DNA of 53,774 nt, taken from assembly GCA_022925895.1 (NCBI GenBank), contig JAKSYS010000426.1, positions 1-53,774 of the forward strand, read 5' to 3'. The notes under the pieces were generated by a model. That model saw nothing but the letters and a program-made list of their open reading frames with translations, ran no database searches and was not told where the DNA came from. The DNA comes from Fragilaria crotonensis (lineage: Eukaryota > Bacillariophyta > Fragilariophyceae > Fragilariales > Fragilariaceae). Shown one piece after another: positions 31,828-43,401 of this stretch (positions are counted from its first letter, which is position 1; each line of letters starts with the position of its first letter). Made by a program: the position numbers and the translations under genes.

Positions 31828-34330
31828 ATGGCCGACATGTCGTCCCCTATGACGATGACGTCTACGTGGGAAGACGTCTTCCGTGCCCTTGACCAGTGGG
31901 AAGTGGTCCCGAAGCTCAACAGATTACACACGAAATCGAATTCGATTAATACGAGTCTACAGGGTTTGTACACCTGTGTTCGCGGACATCGCACACCTGA
32001 TGGTAAACACGCACGGGACGATCCGTCTGTTCCACCACTTTCACCACGACGCCGACGACGGACTAAACGACGGAACGAACGCCCTATGGGCACTTCTCGG
32101 CGGCGGTGGATTCGCAGCCGCCATGGCGGTCGACACGAAACAGATCGTCAGAAGCCACGTTGGAACGCCTTACGATTGGTCCAAAATGCTCGTGGAATTC
32201 TACGTCCGACGTACGAAGAGCGATTGAAGAATTGGTGACGACGAGATCTTCGGTGTCAGGCGTCAGCGAGCGCGGACAGGCATCGGCGCCGGCGCGGGAG
32301 CCACCTCCTGTGGCAGCGACGAGAGGACGCCCCAAGAAGGCAGTGCCCCAAGAGGCAGATCCAAGTCGAGCAAACATACTAACGAGACTAACGACCAAGA
32401 CAAGACGAACGACGCGGACGCGGACGACACAGAAGACGTCACGGTCGTCGGTTTCACCATGAAACCGACAGTACCAGTTCCGGCGTTCATCGCAGCAGCC
32501 ATCATGGAATCATACGTCACCGACCCTGAGGAATTGGCCCTGATGATAGTCAGGACCATCAAACAGAGGGCGAGTGAGGACCCGGACCCGACCGGGCGTC
32601 GAGGTTGGCCGAAGCAGCGTCCTACGTACCTCGATGGGTTCTCTGCGTTGCAGCGAGCACCAGAACCACTCACGGTCCAACAAAGTGGGGAGTGGCGGCT
32701 TCGTCAGCTTACTCTAGGCGAGCGGACGACTGGGCGAAAGTCCTACACATGAAGTACCTGGCCGTGAAGGCTAAAAGCCTCATCAATCGGACGATCAGTC
32801 AGAAACGCCAGGGGAGAACGACGCCATCAGAAACTTGTCGAGCCTCCTCGAAAGACAGGTCGCTAGCGCAGTCGCGTCATCTCCTCAAATCCCGAAGACA
32901 GGATTCGACTCGTTCCCCGTCGACAAAGCGGATGATCCTGTTCGTTTCGGAGAAGGACGCCTTGGGAGGACCCCAACTCGCCCCGTCCAGACCTTCGCAG
33001 ACATCCTAGCGCTCAGCAACGTGGCGTACGTCCAAAACCACATACACCATTTCTTGCGCAACACGAAAGGGAGGGATGCATTCATCCCAATGGGTTTCTG
33101 CGCAGCCATTCGGACCGCATCCTTCCTAGCCGACGCTTCGGACAGACCAGGAGCCTTCAGCCTTTTTTGCTGCGGGCCCCAGACGCTCGCACGATCGAAC
33201 GCGACGGGCAGGGATGCTCTCGACCACGCAAGCACCCTTGTTCAAATGCAACTTAAGACGACAGACACGACAACTGGATTCTCGGACAAAGACATCAAGA
33301 GCATGACGAAGCTCAATTTCACTATCCCGCGTGATTTTCACGAGCTCGCGCGACTACTCGAGAACATGGCGGGGGTGGCCGAGCTCCTCTTCGGCCCGCG
33401 GTCCCCGTTGACGCATATGTTGGACGAGTGGTGTCGTTTCCTGACGCGAGCAGTCGGATCGACCTTAGCGACGTTACGACAGCTAGCTCACGAAGACAAC
33501 TCGGCCGCCTGTCGCCTCGGTTGGTTCATCGAGCGCACGCAACAATACTTGGTGTTGTGCGCAGGAGTGGAACACGAGGACGATATCAACCTGAATCTGC
33601 TAGACTTCCGTTCGACGCGTCAGCAACTGGAGGACGGAGCCGTCTTCCCGCCTGCGACTTCTTGAAAGACAGGATGGGGTCGGGGGCAGCGCTGCCGCGA
33701 AGGCGGAAGCCCCAGCGCATCAGGAGGAGGCGGCGCACGATCTGGACGAAAGGGACAACCAGCAGACGCTGTCACGAACCCGCAGCAGGACCTGTTCACG
33801 AAGGACGCCAACGACGTCTGGCAGGTCTTCCTCGATCACGTGCGGAGCAGGCCGCTCCCGAACATGTGCTGCCGCTGGCACTTGAACGGCAAGTGTGTCC
33901 GGAGCTGCTTCCTGAGCGCTTCGCACGTCGCCCTTACGACCGAACAAACCGCGAGCGTTAGGGCATGGATCGAACAATGCAGGGCGCGCATGCGCCGACC
34001 CTCGTCCGACTCGACGCCGCCCAGCAAGAAAACGAAATTAGGACCCTCTGCATCTGCTTACACTACAACTTTTTTCGTCGCTCAGCCTTCCCGGTGGTCC
34101 TTTGATCACGAGGCAGCCCATCGCGAATTTCACAATCGACGAACGACAGGGGACGCACCGCCTTTCCGCGACTCGCGCCAGCCGACCGATGGACCCATAG
34201 CGGGTCCGTCCATAGCAATCCCGCTGCACAACCACGCCCGACGGCAACGATCGCCACGCATGAGACATCGCTCGCGGCCGCGTGCCGCCTCGCCCCGCCC
34301 GACCGCCCACGACCGTCCGCCGCGGAGCTG
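31828..34330 (+). pseudogene. Gag-like protein, retroelement copy 1
   Basis: The frame starts MADMSSPMTMTSTWEDVF at 31828. Segments in shifted frames continue through an alanine/glycine stretch (GGGGFAAAM), a long helical middle (LLERQVASAV, FPVDKADDPVRF, MGFCAAIRTA) and SHVALT near 33930. Around 33864-33930 the pattern C-C-R-W-H..G.C...C.....H is a CCCH-type finger as in DIRS-order gag proteins. At least five frame changes break it. The protein would package element RNA. Confidence 0.7.
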
Positions 34331-34379
34331 ACCGCCCGGCACTGCGAACGAGGACGTTCGTCTCACGTCACGACTCCTG

Positions 34380-37300
34380 GACACCTCTCTGGGTCCTAGG
34401 ACCAACGGTAAGTCACTCGCCCTGGTTCCACTTCCGACGATACCGCTTCCGAATGTCGACTCGCCTTTCCCGCGCCTTCCCGAACCTCGACTCGCCGATG
34501 CTCTGGCCAGCATCCTCGACGCCCCCAGCCGACGACGCACCCGACCGAATTCCGCTTCGAATGGACTCACGAGGCGGCCGCTCACAACCTGGCAGTCCTC
34601 CGGCGCTACGCGCTGGACCTCAGGGCAGCCGTGGACGCCCAACCGTTCAGCGCGGTGACACCCGGATCCGAATTTCGATCCGCCGCGCTCCTGGCGCCGC
34701 TCCTCTCCGCACACCCGCTCTGGTCGCGCTTCCAAGAGCGCATTTCAGACGGCGGATTTTCCCCTCCGCGAGATTTCCGACGCCGACCGCCTCGCCGACG
34801 TCCGCGACAACCTCGCCCGTGGCAATCACAAATCGGCCCGAGGCCACGAAGCGAAGTTGATATCAATGCTAAAGAAGAAGTGGAAAGGGGCTGGCTGCCC
34901 CTACCGAGGAGGCCGCTCTGGAATTAGAAGGCTGCGAGGTGGCGCCTTTGGGCATGGTGGCACAGACATCGATCGCGAGAAGGACAGACCATCGAAGCTA
35001 AGGCTCACACGACCAGTCATTCAACCCCAGCGGGATCCCAGGACGAAGCGTAAACGACAGAGTGGACACGTCACAACTGACGACCGCACGATTTGGCAGG
35101 GCTTTCAGTCGACTGATGTACCACATCTCGTACCTCAGACAATTGTGGCCGAAAGAACCCATCCTCCTCACAAAGGTGGACTGCAAATCCGCCTACAGGC
35201 GAATACACTTAAAGGCACGAACCGCCCTGAAGTCTTGCACTAGCATTGACGACCTGCTCCTCGTGGCACTCAGGATGACTTTCGGAGGAGCACCAAACCC
35301 GTCCCAGTGGAGCGCGTGTCAGAAGTAATCACGGACCTTGCGAATGACCTCGTCAGGAGATCAGACTGGGACCCGAAGGTATTCCACTCGCCGCATCAAC
35401 ACTTGCTTGATTCTGGCGAAGCCGTAGATAACGACGATGGAATGATCGACGGGTCGAGCGAATTCGGAGAAGCCGATTTCTTCGCTGTGAACTACCCGAT
35501 CGCAAACGACGACGATCTACCCAGATTCGACTGTTACCTGGACGACATTTTTGGGGCTTTCAACCCAAGAGACGCAGAAAAGAGCTCGGCAGCGATTCCC
35601 CTTGCATTGCACATAGTGGGAAGACCCCACAACGCAGAAAACGAATCCTTTCCCAGAGACGACATCCTTGCCATCCCGAAGTTCCTGGCCGAGGCGAAAC
35701 CATCTGAGCGGAAGATGATCTTGGGATGGCTGGTAGACACGCCGCTTCACGGTCGCTCTGCCTGAGGACAAATACCACGCATGGACGAAAGTGATCGACA
35801 AGATCCTAGCGAACAGGCATGCGCACGTAACGACGAGCGATCTGGAAGACCCTCGGACGACTCAGCCACGCCGCATACGTCGTCCCGTACTCCAGGCATT
35901 TCATGGGGCGACTCTACAAGGCATGCGAGAGATCGAAACGAAGTGGAAAGACGAGACTGACGAATCCCCAACGCGATGACCTGAGCCTTTGGAGGAGCTT
36001 CCTGCGAAGAGCGGCGCAAGGGATCTCCATCAACAGATTGGTCTGCAGGTGGCCGACGCGAATCGTTCGGGTGGACGCTTGCCCGCAAGGGATAGGAGGA
36101 TATGGTCTCCAAAGCGGGATTGCGTGGCGATACCAACTGCCCGAAGATCTAGCGGGACGAGCGACACTTAATACGTTGGAGTTTCTAGCAGCCTTCGTGG
36201 GAATGGTAGTCGAATTCCGCGAAGGAAAAAAGTGGTCGCCAGTCTCGGACGTCCTGCTAAGCCAAGGGGATAGCACCTCGGCCGCAGGGTGGCTGGCAAA
36301 GTCCAGCTTCGACGACAACTGTCCGCTTCACCTCACCATCGCGAGGAGTTTCGCTGATTTCTGTCTGACGCACGAGATCGACCACTACACTCAATGGTTC
36401 CCGGGCGAGAGAACAAGGTGGCGGACATTTTATCGCGAGACTTCGCGCTCGACGACGACGAGGTCACCTCGCTCATCAGGAAACATGGCTCACCCTTTGT
36501 CCCACAGAACTTCAGGATCATCCCCTTGCAGCCAGCCCTCATTTCGCAGATTGGAGACTGGCTGCGTCTGCTACAAAACGCAGCTCTTGCCGACTCAACC
36601 CGCGCCAAGCGCAGCAGCAGCTGGAACTGCTACGCACGATTCCTCGAGCGAGTCGGAGTCGACCTCGACCCTTTTCTCCGCCGGTTCGGACGAAACGAAA
36701 GGACGGAAATCTTCGCGTGTTTCGCTGCCGCCCTTCGGGACGGACGGCTTCGCTCAGACAGCCTGCGACAGATGGCAATGGAGCCATGTCGGTACCATTC
36801 GTGCCACCCTCGACGGTGTGGCTCAGACCTTCAGGCTTAACAAACTTGAGAGCCCAATCCACGACTCCGCCGGACGCCTCGACCCCTTCTGGCTTTACAA
36901 TTGAAGAAGTACGCGGACGACGACCCGGAGTCGCACAACAACAAGCCATTCCTCTTGAAGTGATCAGGAAGGTGAGATCCTGGTCCAGGAACGAGTTGGG
37001 CGTGGCAGTCGGACAACTGGTGGTCACGGCCTTTTTCTTCGCCATGAGGTCTTGCGAATACTCCGACGTGGGAGGCGGCAGACGAACATCGGTAGTCAGA
37101 GTAGACGACGTTCGATTCAGGAAACAGGACGAAACGCTGACGACTTTCTCCTACGAACAAACCCGAAATGCAGACGCCGTAACGATCACCTATCGACAAC
37201 AAAGAACGGAGACAAAGGAGCGAAGGTGACGCAGCACAGGAACAACAACCCCGGTCAGGCAGACATATGTCCGGTACGGACACTTGCGGAATTGATTCAC

Positions 37301-37734
37301 AGAATTAGAGGCTACGAACGACTTGGTCGGACGAACCCGAAGATAAACGCTTTCGTATCGACAACATCGAACGAGCTCGAACACGTCTCTTCGAAAACGA
37401 TCCTCGAACAGCTGAGGGCCGCGACAATACTATCGGGAGAGGAGAGGCTGGGACTCAGGCCGATCGAATCAGTACGCACTCGATTAGGTCGGGCGCGGCC
37501 ATGGCAATGCACTTGGCAGGTGTGCCAAGAAACGATACAGATGGTGGGCCGTTGGCGGAGCAGGACGTTCATGAGATACCTACGCATCCAAGTGCCAGAC
37601 ACCACGATCGGGTCGCCACGCGCATGACGAATCGACAAACTTTCTTCACAGTCGCCCATGATCCTGCGGACGAACGACAACCGGAAAATGGCGGAAACCA
37701 GGTCGACTCACAACGACGCGACGGACCCCGCTAG
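34380..37734 (+). pseudogene. RT-RNase H-tyrosine recombinase polyprotein, retroelement copy 1
   Basis: Reverse transcriptase: KVDCKSAYRRIHLKARTAL (35170-35230), TFGGAPNPSQW (35278-35310), and the catalytic DCYLDDIF box (35530-35550). RNase H: VDACPQGIGGYGLQSG near 36079-36120, and TLEFLAAFVG. Tyrosine recombinase: the first catalytic arginine in MRSCEYSDV (37044-37070), a basic middle, then GRWRSRTFMRYLRIQV (37550-37597) with the likely nucleophile tyrosine. The H-x-x-R segment is out of frame here but is in frame in copy 2. Domain order gag-RT-RH-YR without a methyltransferase fits Ngaro. Numerous 1-2 nt frame changes. Confidence 0.82.
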
Positions 37735-38343
37735 ATGAATATCACGGGACCGACCCCGAGACGAACCAGGAGAGAGAGACAAAACTATTAGGACCAGATT
37801 CCGATGCCATCTATTTAGTTCCACTAGCCTCGTGAACATGAAGGAGAATCAGAAAACCACACACAGCAACACACGAATCGACGCGACAGTACGCGAGACA
37901 GCGGTACGACGAAACCACTAGGCGGCCGACTCATCCGACTAAACGGACTTAGAGAAATGCGGACAAGACTCGGAATTTATTTCGTGGCATGTCGAAGTTC
38001 AGAAAAGGAGAGCAGTCGCCGTCAGACAGACGAACACGAGACACAGACAGACGAACACCCGGACACAACACAAGATGCGAATTGCTCACAATCCGGACGA
38101 ACTCGAATCAACAAAGACACTACTCTAGTTAATCCCACCCACCCACACCTCCTCTCCTGGCCCGATGCCTAGGTTCATCGGCGCCTCCGGCGCCGTTACC
38201 TCCTGGCCATGCACTGCATGGGGCGGAAACCAGGTCGACTCACAACGACGCGACGGACCCCCGCTAGATGAATATCACGGGACCGACCCCGCGAGACGAA
38301 CCAGGAGAGAGAGACAAAACTATTAGGACCAGATTCCGATGCC
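37690..38343. repeat. Copy 1 right-end split direct repeats (B1-C, A2, central, B2)
   Basis: B1 starts GGCGGAAACCAGGTCG and ends GATTCCGATGCC (37690-37808). C (37809-37984) ends GGAATTTATTTCG. A2 starts TGGCATGTCGAAG (37985). B2 repeats B1 and ends at 38343, followed by non-element sequence TCATACTTTTG. C is absent after B2. Confidence 0.85.
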
Positions 38344-38413
38344 TCATACTTTTGAATGAGAAAGAGGATAGCAGCTGTACTACCTGTCCTCATCATTTCC
38401 GTCCAACTGTAGT

Positions 38414-39581
38414 ATGAATAGCGACAGCGACGATGAGGAACTCAACGACGACGAGGAGAAGACGCTTCTCGACGAATTCCTTCTCCTATTTTCCAATGCG
38501 AATGCGATTGCGCTTGATGTGAACCAGATATTGGAGCATCCTACCATCAAGCAATTGGCATGGGAAGGATGGTTTGACAATTCAGCAGTTATCTGCTAAT
38601 GATGCTCTGACTCATTTTCGATTCAGAAAGATTTAAGAAGTCTCAGATAAGCTCTGGCCAAAACTTACCTCTTGTCTTGTTGGAACAAAAGAGATAATTG
38701 CAGTTGGAGATGGTAGTCATAATTCTGCACCTTACAAAACTCTTTTGCTTCTGGTGTATTTCTGACTTGCTAAGCCACGTCAAATTCGCCGCGACATGGA
38801 AGAACTCTTAGGATTTTGAAGAAATAAAATTTTCATCGGCGTCAAAGCAATGCTGTGTGCTAAGTACATGCATGTTGTTGCAGTGCAGTACCTTGACAAT
38901 CCAGCATTGTTTCATCGTCTCATGCCCCGTTACTTTGACTTTATCAATGCAAAGTATGGATTAGACAACAATCATGTTTGGGGATTCATTGATGGAACAT
39001 TGCACCTGACATCATGCCGTCCAAATTACTATCAGCAACAGATGTATAGTGCACACAAAAGGATCCATGATATGAAGTTTCAGTCTGTTGTCATGATGCC
39101 AGATGGCCTTTTGCATGCTGCATGTTTGGTGCTATCAATGGAAAGCAACAAGATTCCTGCTGCATGCTGACTGAAAGTGGGTTGTTGCAATCACTTTGCA
39201 CCTGATGCCAGCTAGTGAAAATGAGCAAGATAGTGACAACAACAGATATTCCTTATATGCTGATCCATCATATCCGCAATCTTCATATATTATTGTGCTT
39301 ATTGAAACCTACGTCCTGGTTCTTGTGAAGCTTTGTGGAACGCACAAATGTGGAGTGTTCGTGGGGGAGTTGAATGGGGCTTTGCCTACATCAACAAGTA
39401 TTGGTCATATCTGAAATTCCAGTCAGGCTTAAAGGTTTTCAAGTCACCGAGTGGCAAGTATAACATCATTGCAACATTCCTTTCCTATTCGCGAGCGTGC
39501 TATTATGGAAACCAGACCTTGCTGAGATTTTTGATTGGTGCGCCAATGATGGCCTTACTATTGACAACTATTTGTTGCTGA
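38414..39581 (+). pseudogene. Harbinger-type DDE transposase (DDE_Tnp_4-like), disrupted
   Basis: The N-terminal frame (38414-38599) is acidic. The frame from 38850 has the first catalytic aspartate block GFIDGTLHLTSC, then RPNYYQQQMYSAHKRIHDMKF and VVMMPDGL. The next frame has LYADPSYPQSSYI with the second aspartate, and the last (39333-39581) has VEWGFAYINKYW with the third acidic residue, followed by YNIIATFLSYSRACYYG. Frameshifts at about 39165 and 39340. It is a different lineage from the transposase at 28124-29310. Confidence 0.82.
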
Positions 39582-39662
39582 TTGACTCCTAGTCCTAAGT
39601 CATTACTTCTAGTAGCTCTTTCAAAAAGTACTATCTAGATTGACTATTCATCACTGCTGCTA

Positions 39663-41273
39663 CTACTTCCTGCGTTTTTTCTTTTTAGACATGTGCTGCT
39701 GAAAAAATCTGTACGCGTCGGCTTGCAGCTTCAATTCCTGCCCTTTCAACTTGAACGGCATCTCCTGTTCAACCTCCTTCATTTGAAGTTGCTTGGCTTT
39801 CAAGACGACCTTTTCCTTACTAAGAGACTCCTTGGTGCGGCTTTGTGCCTCCATGCGCTCGTTTGCAGCTTTATGGAAAGCCATGACGTCATTGTTAGTG
39901 GGAATTGGTGTCACACAGTTGGGTGCAATCATTCCACATGCACTATAGTAGACCTCTGCTGCCTTCGGTTGTGGGACAAGAAGCTCAACATTTGAAGGAT
40001 CTGCATTTGGTACAGTCTCGTCTTGCGCTTTTACGGCGAACCTGCTTCAAGCGACGATGCCGTGGCAATAAAATATTGCCTCAAACGATCCATCGATACG
40101 AATGCAAGCATGGATGGGCGGATCACCAGCTTGCCGCCCAGCATTTGACACGAGACCTTTGCGGTCACCACGATGATTGAGCTCTACCGAAGCCAGGTAC
40201 CTCATGAAAACTTTGAGTAGCAGTCTTCTCAACACCTGTGAATCTCATGCCATTACAACTCATCAGCTTTGCTGCAGGCGCCAAGGCAAAGTAAGAGTCA
40301 GCACAAACAATCCTGTCAAAGTGGATCCAAGGTCATACAAGCTCCCTGAGAATGGATGCACTATGTGGGATGCTTCTGGGTTCACTCATGTTGAGGACTC
40401 TCTGCTGCTCTTGTTTGATGCTGCAGCTCAACTCTCATCTGCAGTCTTCACCAACTTGAGCCGCATGTCAAATTTTTGATTTCACAACCTATGTCTGGCA
40501 TTCTTTTCATTGCTACATACATTGGCAGTCCATGGTAAATCCAATAGCCACCTTTCCCAGTAAACCATCGTTAAATTGATTCATCAACACATATTATTTC
40601 CAATGGCTGGAATGTGGATGCTCTATGATCATCAAAGGCCTCAACAAAATCATCAACCTGCTGCCTCCAGTGTAACTGTTCGGAGGTTATGTCTGGCAGA
40701 CGTTCACCTGTCAGCAGGCTGTCTGCTCCAACAAATGTACCTCCAGCATAAATCATCAAACCGCATTAAACTCATACCTGAAGTCCCTAAGGAAGGAGCA
40801 GGAATATACTTCAAAACAAAGAACTTGAAGATCTTGCCTGTGGCTGCAGGAGCCTTATTATTGTTTGATATGCCTTCATTTGTCAGACGGGCAATCTCCT
40901 GCAGGTGAGTCATCGGGAACATCGTCATAACGAAGAAGTAGTCAATTGGCGACCATTGTTGACCGCCAACATCACAGCTTGGACCAATACAATTGCCCAC
41001 AGATGACTGAATGCTCCACTGCGTCAGTGCCACTGGGCTATTCATGGGCTACAGAGTTGCTTCCTGGTTGCTTAGTACCCACTCCACATAGATAGCTTGA
41101 ACTACGTCAGCATTCAATCCCTCCTCACAACGGATAATTGATTCTGTCGCACCCTCATCATCCTGCTCATCCTCGGCTGCTGCACTACTAATCCTGCCTA
41201 TTAACAGCACTCCTGACATTTGGTGTCGTTGGTGGTTTACGAGGAAGTCCTGCAAGGTCGAGATTGCCTTCAT
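39663..41273 (-). pseudogene. piggyBac-type transposase, disrupted, with unusual C-terminal tail
   Basis: Going down from 41273 on the minus strand: a short N-terminal piece ends with YVEWVLSNQEATL; 40704-41045 has NSPVALTQWSIQSSVGNCIGP, MFPMTHLQEIARLTNEG and GKIFKFF; 40571-40759 has QVDDFVEAFDDHRASTFQP and ICVDESI, the first catalytic aspartate; then DRIVCADSYFAL (near 40300) with the second, GMRFTGVEKTAT, and ASVELNHRGDRKGLVSN (40150-40200). The end near 39960-40000 has VELLVPQPKAAEVYYSACG. After this the expected final DDE segment is missing and a lysine/glutamine-rich coiled tail (39663-39900) follows in frame. Several stops. Confidence 0.82.
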
Positions 41274-42249
41274 TGTTTACGCGACCAGTAGATGCTCTCG
41301 CTCCTTGTTCCTTGTTAAGCCTCCGCAGAAATGTCAGTGCTGCCTCGTGTCACCACCAAGCATGAGGCTTAACATACTTGACCTTTCGTTGTGACATCTT
41401 GCATCGCTTGATGTTTGAATCCCCACAGAAGTAGTCTGCCACAATCAAAGGGCGCATCCGACCCTGCAAAGAAGTGTTCCTCTCCTGGATGACTTCCACA
41501 TGGATACCAGGAACATGCATGGTCTTTGCTTGTAACCCATATTGCCTGCTGCAGCACTCTGAAAGATTGGTCACATGAAGCCAATGCATCAACTGAAGTT
41601 CCAATAATCAGCCTGGCGTCATTTGGGAGCAACATTTAAGTTTAATGAAGCTTTGAAGCAGCAGAGAGGACTGGTAATTGCCATCAAATGTTACGCGAGA
41701 TGGTTTGACGAAACAAAGGAATCAAGATATGCAAAAATTCAGTACCACCTGTTCCCTGTAATTTCTCAACTATCAGTCCGATTCAGACGGTCAAGATATG
41801 CACAGCACCTACTATGTTAACGACTATGCTCTGCACGACGGTGATAGCGGTTTTTATTGAATCAGATGGGACACATGATTTATCCATAGGTTCAAAAGAC
41901 GTCATTGAATCAACAATCATCTTGCTGTAGAGTTTAGTAGTTCGTCTTTACATCTTTCTACCAGCAAAGACCACATATTTTTTCAACCGGAACTCATATG
42001 TGACATTCAAATTCCATGTCATTGCTCTTCTTGTTCTACTGTGACTTAAAGCAAACCCATACGTCCCAATGGGTTTAAGACCATGCCTAACACATTGGTG
42101 GTGTCAATTTTGACAGAATGCAACGGGAAGCCCCATTTCAGCATGAGCTGAAATGTTTTGTTCATGAATGATTTTGCATTAAATAATGACATAAATAGAA
42201 TAGAGGACACTAGTAACTAGGTGATTTCTTTCGAATCCTCCAGCCAGGT
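41274..42249. other. Unassigned sequence in the transposon island
   Basis: Minus-strand frames at 41350-41635 may be an N-terminal extension of the piggyBac element, but no motif supports it. A 65-residue plus frame at 41623-41820 is not recognised. Nothing is visible from 41821 to 42249. Confidence 0.35.
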
Positions 42250-42888
42250 ATAATCTGTGTACATATGTTGGCGGCGGGGTTATTGTGCGTGTATGTATGG
42301 CCGGTGAGGTATTAGCCCATTGCAACGGCCTCTTGAATCGCATGACAACATATCAAATTGGATTTCTTCCTGAAGATTGATTCTGGACGTTGCGTATTGT
42401 GGATCACAATCATGTTGTCCATCTAGACAAGGATGTATGATGGCCCGGACAATGCAACACCTATCAGGCATAACTGATATTGCTATCCTCTTCTAAGGCA
42501 TTCCATTCCCGGCTTAAGTGCAATGAATTCTGCACCAAAAAGACTGGTTTCGATTGTGGTTTGTTTCTTTGAAAAACCAAATAAAAGGCCCAATGTTGAG
42601 GTAGATGATATGCGAAGTTCGTGATCGTCTGCTTCATTTGTCGCCTGCATGGTCAGAGTCAACAAACACGCGGAGATCTACATTCTTCCCTCTCACCTTT
42701 AGTGCAGTCGGAGGATCGGCTTCTGTTACGTTACCGTAGAATTCTTTCCAAGAACTACATTCATCCTTAAACACGGACATGTCGGTTAAAGGGTACATCG
42801 GATCGTAGACAATACGTGCATTGTGTTGCTTCTCAGGGTAGTTGAACATGTGAAAGATGGCCTCAAGGTGACCGTCTTCTCGAGACAT
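42250..42888 (-). pseudogene. Ty1/copia pol fragment (end of RT and RNase H)
   Basis: From 42888: MSREDGHLEAIFHMFNYPEK, HNARIVYDPMYP, and VDLRVFVDSDHAGDK, the start of the copia RNase H. The next frame (42483-42665) has the FGFSKKQTTIETSLFGAEF block. Then in a shifted frame a DN-containing stretch with HNTQRPES and a CCHAIQEAVAMG ending (42310-42440). Protease, integrase and most of RT are absent. It is truncated by other elements. Confidence 0.85.
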
Positions 42889-42971
42889 TTTCAGAAAGGA
42901 CGATAGTTTAGGTACTTTGGTGACCTTCTTGAGACAATTTTAGAAAGGATGATAGTTTAGGTACTTTGGTG
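42871..42971. repeat. Tandem duplication of about 50 bp
   Basis: Units 42871-42922 and 42923-42971 share ACC(G)TCTT(CT)CGAGACA-type starts and an identical GATAGTTTAGGTACTTTGGTG end. The second unit extends the broken 5' edge of the copia fragment. Confidence 0.75.
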
Positions 42972-43401
42972 ATACTGTCAATACGGGCAAGTTCATTGCA
43001 AACAAACCAAAATTTGGCACTGATAGAATATCAACTGTTCGGAAGACAAAAGTGGTAAAAAAAACTAGTTCGGGTGCGTAATTCAAGGGAATCGGAGCCG
43101 TTCTTGCCCGTTGATCCCATTGTTGCAAGGGTACTAGTTTCAACAGTGATCATCTTTCACAATCTCAGCGGCAGCCTGAATGTATTTGCTCAAGCTCATG
43201 CCCCAGCAAACTACACCAATCGGCATTGTCATCGGACAAAGCTTACTAGCACCCAGGTAATCCTCAGGGTCTCCAATTGAGTTAGCTTTTGTTTTGAAAA
43301 AATGGTCAATCTCTTTCAGCCAGGTCTTTCATCCTGTATCATGTGCTGAATAATGCAAAACAAGAAATAGAAAAAATGAGTGAAGAACAGAAATAGTCCC
43401 T

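Larger units (their letters stand above)
31369..38343 (+). mobile_element. Tyrosine-recombinase retrotransposon (Ngaro/DIRS-like), copy 1, rearranged ends
   Basis: The element of about 7.0 kb encodes, in order, a gag-like protein with a CCCH finger, reverse transcriptase, RNase H and tyrosine recombinase. There are no LTRs. Right-end repeats are B1 with its C part (37690-37984), A2 (37985-38133), a central segment (38134-38220) and B2 without C (38221-38343). The left end has A1 (31369-31519), then a central segment and B block (31520-31720), then a second partial A end (31721-31763) before the coding part. Compared with copy 2 the left end has an extra block and the right end lacks C. All reading frames are interrupted. 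Confidence 0.85.
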
